Positions 1-10,160 of a stretch of DNA of 64,000 nt are shown here, one piece after another. The notes below the pieces were generated by a model that saw only the letters and a program-made list of their open reading frames with translations, had not been told where the DNA came from and did not search any database. Position 1 is the first letter of the stretch. The number at the start of each line of letters is the position of its first letter. The stretch is from Takifugu bimaculatus (lineage: Eukaryota > Chordata > Actinopteri > Tetraodontiformes > Tetraodontidae). Made by a program: the position numbers and the translations under genes. Location: contig CP034986.1 in NCBI GenBank assembly GCA_004026145.2, positions 17,970,933-18,034,932 of the forward strand, given 5' to 3'.

Positions 1-73
1 GGACATTCAACAAGCCCTTTCGCCCTAAGAAATCTAAGAAGGATATACTGATAGAATATCAGCTGTTCATGAT

Positions 74-935
74 TACTATATTTTCCACACTATAAGGAGC
101 ACTTAAAATACTGAGATTTTAATGTAAATGAGTCCATGGTCAGAAAGTGGAGAAAACAAGAAAGTGAACTGCGCCAAGTGAGGAAGACGAAGCTGAGTTT
201 CCGCGGGAACAAAGCAAGGTGGCTCCAGCTGGAAGAGCGAGTGGAACAGTTGGTTTTGGAACAGCGAACAACCGGAAAGGGCGTCTCAACTGTCACCATT
301 CGCCGAAAGGCCAAAGCGATGGACATAGGACATTGGACTTAGATGGACATTGAGCACTTCCGTCTTGGTGTTTTCGCTTTATGAGGAGGCGGCATCTCTC
401 CATACGCGTGAGGACAACTGTGGCGCAGCGGCTGCCCGTGGATTACCAGGAGAGGGCGGCCATCTTCCGCACCTACTGCCGCGAAAAGATAACTGCGCCC
501 AGCCACATCTATGAGGCAGCGGTGGGCAAGTTATGTGGGTGGATTGTAGACGCATGGGCTATGATACGGTCTTAATGTATTGTAAGAGCTTTCACACAAA
601 TGCCGGCATAAATGCTGAAGCGGAACCGATCGGTGAGTCCGATTCAGATGATTAAGAAGAGGAATTCGGGATGTTGGACATTGAAATAGCGCAGCTGTTT
701 AATTCAGATACAGAAGATGAAAACTTTGATGGTTTTGTGGCGGAAGAATGAATAGTTTGATCAATAAATGTGTCGAAACTCACTGTTTTACTTCCATTGT
801 CATTTTTTACTGTATGTTTTAGCATGTGCCTAATAATACGGTGCGCCTTATATATGTGGTAAATACAGAAATAGCACCCATAACTGAGACTGCGCCTTTT
901 AATACAGTGTGCCTTATTGTTGCAAAAATACAGTA
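74..935 (+). mobile_element. pogo/Tigger-like DNA transposon, internally deleted
   Basis: The ends form an inverted repeat. The left end reads CTATATTTTCC followed by a TAAGG-type motif, and the right end is its reverse complement with mismatches (ending GCAAAAATACAG). TA dinucleotides at 74-75 and 934-935 fit the TA target duplication of the Tc1/mariner/pogo superfamily. Inside are N-terminal and C-terminal pieces of a pogo-type transposase on the same strand. The central DDE catalytic region is missing, so the copy cannot move by itself. Two related copies lie at about 14.9-15.9 kb and 16.1-16.6 kb. The superfamily call is fairly secure, the exact family is not. Confidence 0.8.
136..751 (+). 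pseudogene. pogo/CENP-B-type transposase remnant
   Basis: The first part (136-342, 68 codons) has the Arg/Lys-rich helix-turn-helix region of pogo/Tigger transposases, with features such as FRGNKARW and GKGVSTVTIRRKAKAM. The second (381-575) continues with RTTVAQRLP and FRTYCREKI, then jumps to KLCGWIVDAWA, which normally follows the DDE domain. The third (about 634-751) is the acidic C terminus, ending in DIEIAQLFNSDTED and NFDGFVAEE before a stop. The gap between the second and third blocks means that the catalytic triad region has been deleted. There are frame changes and a stop within the acidic tail. It is non-functional as it stands. Confidence 0.75.
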
Positions 936-2883
936 AATCCCTTGTTTGATGCCTTGACCCTAACAACAATGTGAACACACCCTCTCTAAGGACATGATGG
1001 ATGTGTTTGAGATGATACTGGGATTACAGGATAAATGTGGTTATTGAATAATCTGTACAATCAGCCTTTTGAAAACTCTTGAGAGATCAAAACCATTGTG
1101 AGCTATGGCTCACTGCAGCATAAGGAATCACACTCAAAACCCAATTGATGACTGACTCCAGATAAATAAATCTAGTAAAGCTCACAGGTCCATAAAACCC
1201 TGGGTCACCTTAGTTACTTAGCTCTAACGATAATGATTTAGAGATCACATGACAGATTGATGGACTGTACTTAAAGAACACGAGTTCGGACACCAATCCT
1301 GTCTTATTAAAGAACCCTAATATGTATATAGATGATCAGGTTGGTTTTAATTAACTCTCGTTAAAATGTAAAATTCTCCAGCCACCATTTTCTCTTAATG
1401 ACATATTTTCAGTCTAAGAAAGAGATCCATTGAAATCTAGATGAAGTACATCATCATTGTTTGTAGTTCTGCACTTTAAATGTTGACAAATGATTTAATT
1501 TTATATTAAACATATGTGTACATATGCACACCTTTGTGTACAGCAACAGTGATTAGCAGAACACGATTTTAATGCATCCTATTTTTTTAGCTTCTCAGTT
1601 CTGCTGCTTTCTAACCTCTGCAGCCCCCCCCCCACACACACACACACACACACACACAAACAAAACCACACACTTCCAGTCTGACAGAAGGCTGCGACTG
1701 TGAGTTAGCAAGTTTAGTGGTGCGGAGAGCTCCAACACCAGATGGCTGCAGTATGTGGCATCCTGATGAACAAGGTGCCCAGGTGGGGCCCCAGAATGGA
1801 CCCTGGGTTTGGTTAATGAGCAGCACTGTGCCTACAGGGATGGATGCTTGCCTTGGCTCTTCTGCTTTTTGTAGAAAGGCCACCTGTACAAAATGGTCAG
1901 TGGAGGGAGGAAGAAGGAGGAATGCTGCTTCATTGCATCTGATAATTGTGTATTGAAAGATTGAAAAAACCTTGTTTTATTGTGGAACAACTAGCAACCC
2001 CTGCTATCCAGGCCAGTAATAATCAGAATAATGATGAAAGTTTGAGGGCAATTACAGAGATGTACTTGCCAGTACTTACAGGCCTTCATGGTGCTCTTTC
2101 TGTTTCTGTTTTGTACATTCTGACATGAACAGTACGTCTGTAAACACTATCAAGTATGGTGTCACAATGATAAGAGCTGAGAAAGAAATGGTCAAACGTG
2201 CGAAAGGCGTGCCAGGAGACTGACAGGGTGCACCTTGTTCCAGACAGGAAGTCTCTATTGGTGTTGTCACCACGACCTGTACTATTAATGTGATAGTTAA
2301 TGTGATGGAACTGTTCGAATCCTGTCCTGTCTGCTCACATCAATGTGCCAGAAATGCTTGTTAGCAGGTCATTATATTGTGTTCTCACACAACAGTAGAT
2401 ATAGAAGAGTAAACACAGGATCTTCTGCTCAGAGTGGCTGTAGTGACCTTGTGTTGCTAGGATGTGAATGGCCAGTACAGAAGACCCTGTGGTCCCTAAC
2501 AGCCCACCACTTCCTAGTAATGTTCCACTGACCGTTCAAAAGTCCACAAACACCGGCTACTTGAGTGAGAGAAATATTTGGGTTTTCATTTGGTCAAAAA
2601 GCCTCCAACCCACCAAAAAACAGGTTTTGAACAGTAAAAACAGGAAAACAAAACAAATGAAATCTTTAGAAGATGGAATTCAAGATGTGTCAGTGGCTCC
2701 CCACTGTGTGCTGATGACGTATGATCTAGGGGTAGAGGTCTAGTGCAGAGGGTCGATCTGGAGCTCACGTGGAAAATTAAAGGATCATTCTTATGAGGGA
2801 TTATTTTAGAGGTCTGAACCACTCTTTTAGCATATCCTTAGCATATCCTAGGCGTGCTTGAAATGTAGCTGTTATGGCAGCTT
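936..2883. other. non-coding stretch, no gene seen
   Basis: AT-rich sequence with only short frames that show no recognisable domain. It contains a poly-C plus CA-repeat microsatellite near 1.62-1.66 kb. No exon with convincing splice sites was seen on either strand. Confidence 0.5.
1624..1658. repeat. poly-C plus (CA)n microsatellite
   Basis: A run of ten C followed by about 13 CA units. It is a simple repeat with no further meaning visible. Confidence 0.95.
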
Positions 2884-5235
2884 TTAAAATTTTGTGCTAG
2901 AAAACTGTGGTCCATTGTCACTTGTTACTGCATTCAGTCTCTGAACAATCTGAGCGCTGGTGGTAGATGGAAGGTGTAGCACTTTCAAGAATCTTGAGTA
3001 GTAATCTGATATTACTGAGTCATTGTCCTTGTGTTCATAGAGGTCAAAAGCTATTTTCTTCCAAGGAAACTTAGGCGTGGAGATGAGAGGATCTTTTGTA
3101 TGGGCCTGGCTCTGCTCCTCACACATCCTGCATGCCATTACAGGGTTTTCAGCTTTGTGGCGAGTCCTGGCCACCATATTGCTGCATTTGCTCTTTCTCT
3201 GCACTTTGTGAGACCTCGGTGTCCATCATGCAGTTTCTGTAGAACGTCAGTTCTCAATGACCCGGCACAATTGCCTCATCCAACCAAACCGTCATATTCT
3301 GACCTCTCATTTCTTACTTTTGAGTATTCTTTGGCTTGCAATGCAATGTTAGCTGCATATGCTGGCTATCCTGACCTGATATATGTTATTACAGTCTGCA
3401 GCTCGCAATCTGTTAATGGAACCTTCCTTAAACAGTCCATTTTGGTCGGGGATGCTGGGATCACATCACATCCCATCACAGCGGCTACATGGCAAGCTAT
3501 CGCTGTGTGTCCATCATCTCTTTTGTGTAGGCTTGTGGGCTCCGAGACAGAGAATCTGTGATGACAAAAGTTATGCCTGGTACATCTTCTGCCACTGGTT
3601 TGCATCTCATGAGTCTTATGAGAAGGCACTGGCACGTCAAAGAGACATTATCCGGACTTCCGTAGTCGACTACATGCACCAGTGGTTTGTGATCTATTTC
3701 TAGTGTGAATTGGTCAAAGCCACAGAGTTATTTGTTTAGCAGCTAGAGACACTTTCTCTATCTATAAATAATATATTTCTGCCTCTGTAAGACGCCTGGA
3801 GCAGTACGCAGACTTCCGTGTGTAGTCAGGGGTCCATGTATTCTTGTTTTTTAAAAGCTCATACAGCAGTTGACTTATTGTTCTTTTCAGTTCCTGAACA
3901 GTTGTAGGTGGTGACAGTTTGTGAATAGCTTCCCCCATTTCTGGGTCAGGTCTGACCCCTGACTGGTTGATGAGATGGCCCAGGAACCATAGCTGGCTCT
4001 TTCTGAATGAGTATTTTTGCCTTATTAAGTTTCAATACAGCTTGAATGTGCTGCATCATCTTCTCTAACCAGACGAAATGTTGCTCCATGGAGTTCTCAT
4101 AGACCAAGATGTCATCCATGAAGACTTCTACACTGTCTAGTCTCCATTATCTTTCTCTGTAAGATCTCAGGTGCACTGGAGATCCCAAAGTGCAGGCTCT
4201 TGAAACAGTATCTGCCAAAAGGTGTGATGAATGTTGTTAAATTACAACTGTCTGGATGTAGTGGAATCTGCCAGAACCCACTGGTGGCATCGAGTGATGA
4301 GAAGACAGTTGCTCCACTTATCTTAGCCGTTATCTCAGTTGAGGTGGGTAAGACCACTCTATTCTATTGATTTATTCAGTTTTTTCAGGTGTAAGCCAAT
4401 CCTAGCTTTTGCTGTGTGTTTCTGCAAAACTGTCATCTTTGAGGCACACCAGTCTATTGATTGTTTCACCTGCTCAATTACACCATTTTCCCATTCTCTG
4501 CAGCTCATCTTTGACTCTTCAACATTGGAAGGGGCATATGGTGTACAGTGTGCTCAGCATACGGTTGGGCATCATCCTTTAACAATATTTTTACAGGGTC
4601 AGTTGTTACTGTCCCATACTCTCCACAAGCCTGATTAAGTCCACTGGCATATTGTCTCACTTTGTCCACTTTCCTCAGCAGATTTGTTTCCATCAACAGG
4701 TCATGGCTGAGCAGTTTATTAACTGTATCTCCTCTGATGACATGTGCAGTTATCGGACTTGTCTTTACAGTAGCTTTCAACATGCCAAGACACTGTAGCT
4801 CACCTCCCAGGCTGTCCAACGGGATGCCCAGTGGGTTCAGTTCTCTTGCTGGAGTGAATGTGTTGAAGCTGCTGTCCTCGTTGATAATGGTGACATCTGA
4901 TTCAGTGTCAATTTTAAATTCCACAGGGAAGAAGTCCATGTGCAGCCTTGCCATTCATTGTTTCGCTGCATCTTTAGCATTGTGCACAAAGCCTAGAAAA
5001 TAAGGCTCGTTTTTATGTTCTGTGACCTTATTAACAGGCTTGCTACTGCTACACACTGGTCCAATGTCCTGCTTTATTACACTTGTGGCATGTAGCTTTG
5101 TTTGCAGGGCAATTTTCACCTTATCTGTGTTCCACTTTGCCAGATTTCCCGCATTTCTTTTTATTTCCTCCCCATTGTTTGTGTCATGGTTTTTTTGCAG
5201 CTTCCAGTCTTTATTGTGCTTATGTGAAACCTCGT
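2884..5235 (-). pseudogene. Ty3/gypsy pol remnant (zinc knuckle, PR, RT, RNase H, IN)
   Basis: Read on the minus strand from high to low coordinate, the domains come in the normal Ty3/gypsy order. A CCHC zinc knuckle (CHKCNKAGHW, then a frameshift before the last Cys) lies near 5060-5115. A protease-like region (FKIDTESDVTII, with the usual Gly after DT changed) is near 4910. Reverse transcriptase has FSSLDATSGFWQIPLHPDS and FGISSAPEI at about 4.11-4.36 kb and an FMDD active-site motif at 4111-4122. The end of RNase H/tether (DSLSRSP) is near 3.5-3.6 kb. Integrase core pieces (WKKIAFDLYEH and TSDNGPQF) are at 2.88-3.2 kb. Many frameshifts and stops are present. The matching gag lies at 9.69-10.16 kb, separated by later insertions. 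No LTR of this element was recognised. Confidence 0.8.
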
Positions 5236-5397
5236 GTTGCTAGGATTCAGTGTTTTTGTTGAGCTTTTCCCAGTTCATTCCCCCGTCCCTGGCAGGCAGA
5301 TCTGAAACGCCACCTTCCTCACCTGCAGCTCCTCTGGGGTGATTGGGTTGGCAGCTTTAAGGAGGGGCTTGTTTCTCCTCTTGTGACCAGATCGTTG
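5236..5397 (+). mobile_element. left half of a Sushi-type gypsy LTR
   Basis: CT-rich sequence with the segment AAGGAGGGGCTTGTTTCTCC leading to CAGATCGTT, which resembles the mid part of Sushi-type fish LTRs. It stops at the hAT-like inverted repeat at 5398. The rest of the LTR resumes beyond the matching repeat at 9423. The left boundary is approximate and the call depends on the right half, which is more characteristic. Confidence 0.45.
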
Positions 5398-5470
5398 ATG
5401 TGTCAAACTCAGTCCTCGAGGGCCACGATCCTGCCGGGTTTTCTGTCCTACCAAGCTGAAAATGCATTCA

Positions 5471-5883
5471 AAATTAAATCAAATCAAATCAATCTTTATT
5501 TATATAGCGTCTTTTACAATCAAAATTGTTTCAAGGTGCTTTCCAGAGTCCCAGGGCCTGACCCCAGACAATCAACAGTGGCAAGGAAAAACTCCCCTTT
5601 AACAGGAAGAAACCTTGAGCGGGACCAAGCTCATGTAGGGGGTAGGGGGGTAGAGAGAGGAGAGGAAGAGGAGAGGGGTAGAGGAGAGGTAGAGGAGAGG
5701 AGAGGAGAGGAGAGGAGAGGAGAGGAGAGGAGAGGAGGAGGGAAGAGTAGAGGAGAAGGAGAGGAGAGGAGCGGAGCATAGAGGAGAGGGAGAGGAGAGG
5801 AGAGGAGAGGAGAGGAGAGGAGAGGAGAGGAGAGGAGAGGAGAGGAGAGGAGAGGAGAGGACGGGCACAGAGCACAGAAACAA
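5471..5883 (-). mobile_element. L2-type LINE 3' end with (GGAGA)n array
   Basis: On the minus strand this is the 3' UTR and tail of the L2-type LINE. It contains the motif GGCCCTGGGACTC, a stem-like AACAATTTTGATTGT, TATATAAATAAAGATTG, and a TTGATTTGATTT terminal repeat at 5471-5495. A long purine array of mostly GAGAGGAGAGG units fills about 5653-5862. Just beyond the array is the segment GTTTCTGTGCTCTGTGCCCG, which also precedes the array in the copy at 18.8 kb. Confidence 0.85.
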
Positions 5884-7691
5884 ACCTTGTAGGACCGGGG
5901 TACATAACCTGTCACTAAAGAACCATTGATCTGGTCCAGGATAGAGCTGCCTATCACTGGTAAAACATCCTTCAACAGGTGTGTTGGGATGGGATCTAAA
6001 TGACACGCGGTGGTCTTGGATTTCTGAATTTGCGAAGACGCCCCAGAAAAATATATAGGGCTGAAGGAGTTTAAGGGCTCGTTGGAAAACCTGTATGTTC
6101 CCACAGTCAGCACATCTGGTGATGGTCCAGTTGTTGGGATGGCCTGGTTAGCTTTTTCTCTGATAGCTAGAACTTTATCAGTGAAGAAGCTCATGAAGTT
6201 TTCACCACTTGTTACTAATTCTGTAGTTCCAGTTACTATTATAGACAGACAAATTATCATACTTAGGGGGTCGTCTAATTATTAGGTTAACATCTTAGCT
6301 GTGCTGTTATAGGCTAAGGCTGCCGGGGTCCAGAAACATGATCACCTGACAGGCCTCTGTCACCCCACTGGGTCATGGTTTCCTCTCCTCTCCTCTCCTC
6401 TCCTCTCCTCTCCTCTCCTCTCCTCTCCTCTCCTCTCCTCTCCTCTCCTTTCCTCCTCCTCATCAAGCAGACTAGTTTTGCTGATTCTTTTGTAGTTTTT
6501 CTGTCTATTTTACAAGAATGCCACTTCCTTTCCAGTCTTTGCACTTTCTGCTTGAGGGTCCTGATATGTGAATTATACCAGGGGGGACACCTCCTCTGAT
6601 TTACTATTTTCTTTTTCAGGGGGGCAACATAATCAAGCGTGATTCTCAGTGAGGTTGCTGCACCTTCAGCAATAGAGTCAACCTCAGCAGGGCTAAGATT
6701 ATAATGATTGATCCCTGGGGAAACACACGGTGGTCCTGGGATCAATGCAGGGATTGCTTCCTTAAACTTAGCTACAGCATTCTCTGAAAGACATCTGCTA
6801 TAGTAAGACTTTGTTCTGAGCATAGAATAATCCTTAATCATAAATGTAAAAGTGATCATTGATGATCTGACAGGAGTGGGTTCTGAGGGAACACTGACAC
6901 ATGTTCTACCTCAACACCATAAGTCTGAACTAGATCTAGTGTGTGGTTGAAGTTATGAGTTGGTTGGTTTATCTGCTGGAGGAAACCAACTGACTCAAGT
7001 AATGAAATGAAGCCATTTCTAAAGCTGTCATTTACAACGTCTACATGGATATTAAAGTCTCCAATGATAATGACTTTGTCCGTTCTAAGGACCAAGTCAG
7101 ATAAGAAATCAGAGAACTCAGACAGGAACTCTGAATGTGGCCCAACAGGGGCCGATAAACAACTACAAACAGAAGTGGCTTTTCTGCCTTCCAGTTCAGA
7201 TGGGTGATGCCAAAAGTCAGGCTTTCAAATGAACTGGAACCATGTTTTGGTCTAGGATTAACTGATAACTTGGAGTGATAGATTGCTGCCACTCCCCCTC
7301 CTCGACCAGTAACACGAGGAATATGATCATTAAGATGGGTAGGAGGAGTAGATTCATTTAAGATCACATACTCCTCCTCCTGAAGCCAGGTCTCAGTCAG
7401 ACAAAATAAATCAATGTGATGATCCGCTATCAGTTCGTGCACTAACAGGGATTTACACAAAAGAGATCTAATATTTAACAGTCCACACTTAATTGTGATA
7501 TTAGTTTCTCCAACTTGTGCTTTAGTATTAATTTTAATAAGATTATGGTGATTGACCGCTCCTCTGCTCTGTGTTTGGTGAACTTTTAACCATGGAACAG
7601 AGACTACCTCTATGGTGTTAAATATGTTATTGTTGGTGGATGAGGGTTCTATGGAAGCAGCAGAGAGGTGTGTAAGACTACAACTCTGCAT
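5884..7691 (-). pseudogene. L2-type LINE ORF2 remnant, rearranged
   Basis: Minus strand. An APE-type endonuclease lies at about 7490-6860, with CGLLNIRSL, the catalytic-site segment CLTETWL, a GRGGGVAA loop, IIGDFNIHVD and the final SDH. The EN-RT linker follows to about 6504 (SPAEVDSIAEGAATSLRI, TLKQKVQRLERKWHSCKID). An inverted piece of the same element's 3' UTR occupies 6209-6503. The start of reverse transcriptase follows at 6208-5884 (GENFMSFFTDKV, ACHLDPIPTHLLK) and breaks off before motif A. The catalytic RT is missing and frames are broken. Non-functional. Confidence 0.8.
6209..6503 (+). mobile_element. inverted L2 3' UTR segment with (CTCTC)n array
   Basis: This runs plus-ward inside an otherwise minus-strand L2 copy. 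It begins GTTACTAATTCTGTAGTTCC and includes GGGGGTCGTCTAAT and GCTGCCGGGGTCC. It then has a pure TCTCC-type array at about 6378-6448, followed by CATCAAGCAGACTAG. The same order is seen in the plus-strand copy at 18.4-18.67 kb. The edges coincide with the ends of the flanking minus-strand ORF2 blocks. Confidence 0.75.
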
Positions 7692-8092
7692 CCTGGTCTG
7701 GACCCTGGATTGTCAGGTCACTTTGGGTCTAATAAAATTATCCAAATTACTAGAAATGAGAGAGGCACCATCCCAGGTGGGATGGACACCGTCTCTCCTA
7801 ATCAGACCAGATTTTCCCCAAAAAGTGCTCCAATTGTCTCTAAAGGCCACCTGGTTTTCGGGGCACCACCGTGACAGCTAGCGATGAAATGCGGCTAAAC
7901 ATCTCATTGCTGGCCAGATTGGGGAGGGGACCAGAGAATGCTACCAGGTAAACTGATGTCTCTTGAGCTCATCTGTGGTTCTCTCAAAATAGTTTTATAC
8001 TGTTACTGCCATCAGATTCCTGATGCACTGAGAAATCATAAAAAATTTCAAGCTATTTACATGAATAGGTTGAATTATGGTGGCAGTGCCCT

Positions 8093-8093
<1 letters not shown>

Positions 8094-8150
<57 letters not shown>
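8094..8150. repeat. (ATCA)n microsatellite
   Basis: About 14 perfect ATCA units. It is most likely an expanded terminal repeat of a LINE tail. Confidence 0.95.
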
Positions 8151-8151
<1 letters not shown>

Positions 8152-8440
8152 TTTATTTTTTTAGTTTCATTAAACTATGTCCGTGTCATTTGAATTATCC
8201 TCTACTGTTGATTAATTGATGAGACTTATTAATTCATGAGACTGAAACACAGAATCAGAGCAAGGATGGTTTCTCAGACCGGCCAGTTTTCAAGTAAACC
8301 ATCGTGAGGTGTAGCTACATCTGGTGTAGGCATACAGTATATGTATAGATATTAACAAGATGGTCTCTAGGTGCTTACAGAATCCAAGGGCCTGACCCCC
8401 AACAAGCCACAGTGGCAAGGAGAAACTAGTGGGGGTCAGA
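8094..8440 (-). mobile_element. disrupted L2 3' tail with (ATCA)n
   Basis: (ATCA)n at 8094-8150 runs into CTTTATTTTTTTAG, which matches a minus-strand L2 tail only at its end. A further matching stretch (AGAATCCAAGGGCCTGACCC, then CACAGTGGCAAGGAGAAAC) lies at about 8375-8430. The 200 bases between them do not match the other copies. It is probably the tail of the copy that supplies the ORF1 fragment at 8443-9114. Confidence 0.5.
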
Positions 8441-8442
8441 GG

Positions 8443-9114
8443 TCAGCAAAGAGAGAAGAGAGACGCACAAGAATGTGCTACGGAGTCCGACATCGTTTTT
8501 GCGTAGTTGCACACCGACTCTATGTTAATTTTGGTGACCTCCGACTGACGAAGCCGGGTGTCGTTGGCTCCGACGTGAATAATAACTTTACCAAATTTAC
8601 GTTTACGTCTCGCCAGCAGCCATAAATTTGCTTCTATGTCGCCCGCTCTGGCCCCCGGAATGCACCTAACTATGGTCGCTGAAGTCAGCTTCACGTAGCG
8701 CAAAACAGAGTCTCCAATTACCAGGGTCGGTTTCTCAGTGGGTGTGTCGCCGAGTGGGGAAAAACGGTTAGCCACGGGAAGCGGTTGGTGGTGCACCGTG
8801 GGCCTTTGTTTTGGGCTACGCTTCCTGCGAACCGTCACCCAGCCGCCCTGGCTAGCCGGCTGCTGCCCGGGGACCGCTAGCTGAAGCTACGCTAGGCGGC
8901 TCCGCAGCAGCTAGCTTCTCCTGTCTACTCCAGCAACTCCAGCTAACTCCAAGCTGCGGAACCGCGTCTCAAGCTCGCTAAGTCTCGCCTCCATAGCCAT
9001 AAATAAACTACACTTTATGCACCTATTCCCTTCACTAAGGGAGGCAGAGGAGTAACTAAACATTTCACACGCTGAACAGACAAAGACACCGGGTGAAACA
9101 GACGGTGAGGCCAT
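8443..9114 (-). pseudogene. L2/CR1-type ORF1 remnant with SGNH-esterase-like domain
   Basis: The start at 9114 gives a 67-residue piece with a CX2C...CX2C pair (Cys 13, 16, 32, 35) and a short predicted coil (MEARLSELETRFRSLEL), then a stop. A second piece at 8838-8443 has LVIGDSVLRYVKL, the GDS block of SGNH hydrolases, and HVGANDTRLRQSEV, the GxND block. This esterase-like ORF1 type is known from CR1/L2-clade LINEs, where it is thought to bind lipid or act in RNP handling. The reading frame is broken between the two parts and at the 3' side. It belongs to the L2 family whose ORF2 lies at 5.9-7.7 kb. Confidence 0.7.
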
Positions 9115-9194
9115 GCTAATGCTAATAGTCGGCGAAGCCCTGTATTTGTTTAATATGGGTTGTTTGTCACTGTTATCAGGTGACTAGAATGTCC

Positions 9195-9306
9195 CAAGTG
9201 TTCAAATTTTAAGTAAAGTGAATACAACACACCAAGTGTTCAATATTAAGTTAAGTGAATACAACACACCAAGTGTTCAATATTAAGTTAAGTGAATACA
9301 ACACCC
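9195..9306. repeat. 37-bp tandem repeat, three copies
   Basis: Unit begins CAAGTGTTCAATATTAAGTT and ends in GAATACAACACAC. The second and third copies are almost identical and the first has a few changes. It lies in the right arm of the hAT-like element. Confidence 0.85.
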
Positions 9307-9422
9307 CGTGCACAGTGCAACCAACGAACGATTGAGAAGACAGGAAGTGACACAATACGATTCATTCAGTGGGATAGAAAACCCGGCAGGATCGTGGCCC
9401 TCGAGGACTGAGTTTGACATGC

Positions 9423-9688
9423 CTATGGTCATACCTGGCTCCCCTTTTCGAGAATTTTTGAGATTGAACTTTTGTTAGTCTGTGTTTCTTGTGAGTTTTA
9501 CCTGCCTCACCTTTATCTTCTTTCCTATTTTTTGCAGTTCCCAGTTCACTGCCACTCAGATCAGCCTTGCTTACCTGCGCATTGTCCACCTGTTGCAGCT
9601 ATACCCTTTTGTTTTGGATTAAACCTTTATATGGACAGGTTGATCCATGTCTGCATTTTGGGTCCTGTTTCTGTTCCTTTGGCTTAAC
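9423..9688 (+). mobile_element. right half of a Sushi-type gypsy LTR
   Basis: It has TTTGTTAGTCTGTGTTTCTTG, then TGTGAGTTTTACC, GGATTAAACC as a poly(A)-type signal, and the end GTCTGCATTTTGGGTCCTG. This is the typical 3' part of Sushi-type fish LTRs. A minus-strand relative lies at 14.2-14.46 kb. The right edge abuts the gypsy gag remnant, so this LTR landed in an older gypsy element and was later split by the hAT-like element. Confidence 0.6.
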
Positions 9689-10160
9689 ACATGTACTGTC
9701 CCCACAGTTTCACATGACATGCTTTCCTGTATAGGAACCTCCTCAGCTTGTCTGATGGTGTGTATTGTTGTCACTAGCGTTAAGTCTGCGATTAGCTGCA
9801 GTCAATGTGAAAGTTCTTTGTCAAGAATCCCAATGACTATACGGTTGAGGATATTTTCTTCCTTCGTGACACCAAACTCTGTATCCTGACAGTTAATATA
9901 GGGCTCTGATGAAGCACTTGTCTTTTTCGCCGGGCCTCTGCTGCCGCTGATGTAAGCTCATGTGTGGATAATATTCCTCCTGGGGGGGGAGTATTCATCA
10001 AACTTCAAGACCACAATATCATAGTCCTCTTTGCGTCTGTCCTCTGCCAGTGTGAATGACTCCCATTGCATAAATAAGGTAGCTCACCTGTATGGCACTG
10101 TTGTTGTTGTTTAGCTTTGCGCTGTTTCCAATGCAGCCACTCAGTTGGCCTGTCAAAATG
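9689..10160 (-). pseudogene. Ty3/gypsy gag remnant, partner of the pol at 2.9-5.2 kb
   Basis: Minus-strand pieces in shifting frames resemble the gag of a common fish gypsy group: VSYLIYAMG near 10.08 kb, WESFTLAEDRRKEDYDIVVLKFDEY near 10.0 kb (quoted in parts: FTLAEDRRKEDY and VVLKFDEY), LHQRQQRPGEKDKCFIRALY near 9.92 kb, and NRIVIGILDKELS followed by LQLIADLTL near 9.8 kb. Strand and order agree with the pol remnant 4.4 kb further left, so the two are read as one element split by insertions. No intact frame remains. Confidence 0.65.

Larger units (their letters stand above)
5398..9422. mobile_element. hAT-like element defined by near-identical inverted ends
   Basis: About 49 bp beginning TGTCAAACTCAGTCCTCGAG at 5401-5449 recurs in reverse complement at 9371-9419, with only about two mismatches at the inner edge. 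The TGTCAAACTC end resembles hAT/Charlie-type termini of vertebrates. No transposase of its own is visible, and the interior is filled by L2 LINE pieces and a 37-bp tandem repeat. An 8-bp target duplication was not clear. The element sits inside a Sushi-type LTR. The hAT assignment is tentative, but the paired ends are seen directly. Confidence 0.55.

Noticed and set aside
1717..1956. 79-codon plus frame overlapping a 90-codon minus frame
   Set aside because: They are mutual shadows. The minus frame includes translated CA repeat, and no domain is seen in either.
5531..6260. Long frames rich in Leu-Ser-Ser-Pro on the minus strand
   Set aside because: They are translations of the GGAGA/CTCTC array and exist in several frames only because the repeat has no stop codon. 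The same applies near 14.6, 18.7, 32.5 and 55.5 kb.
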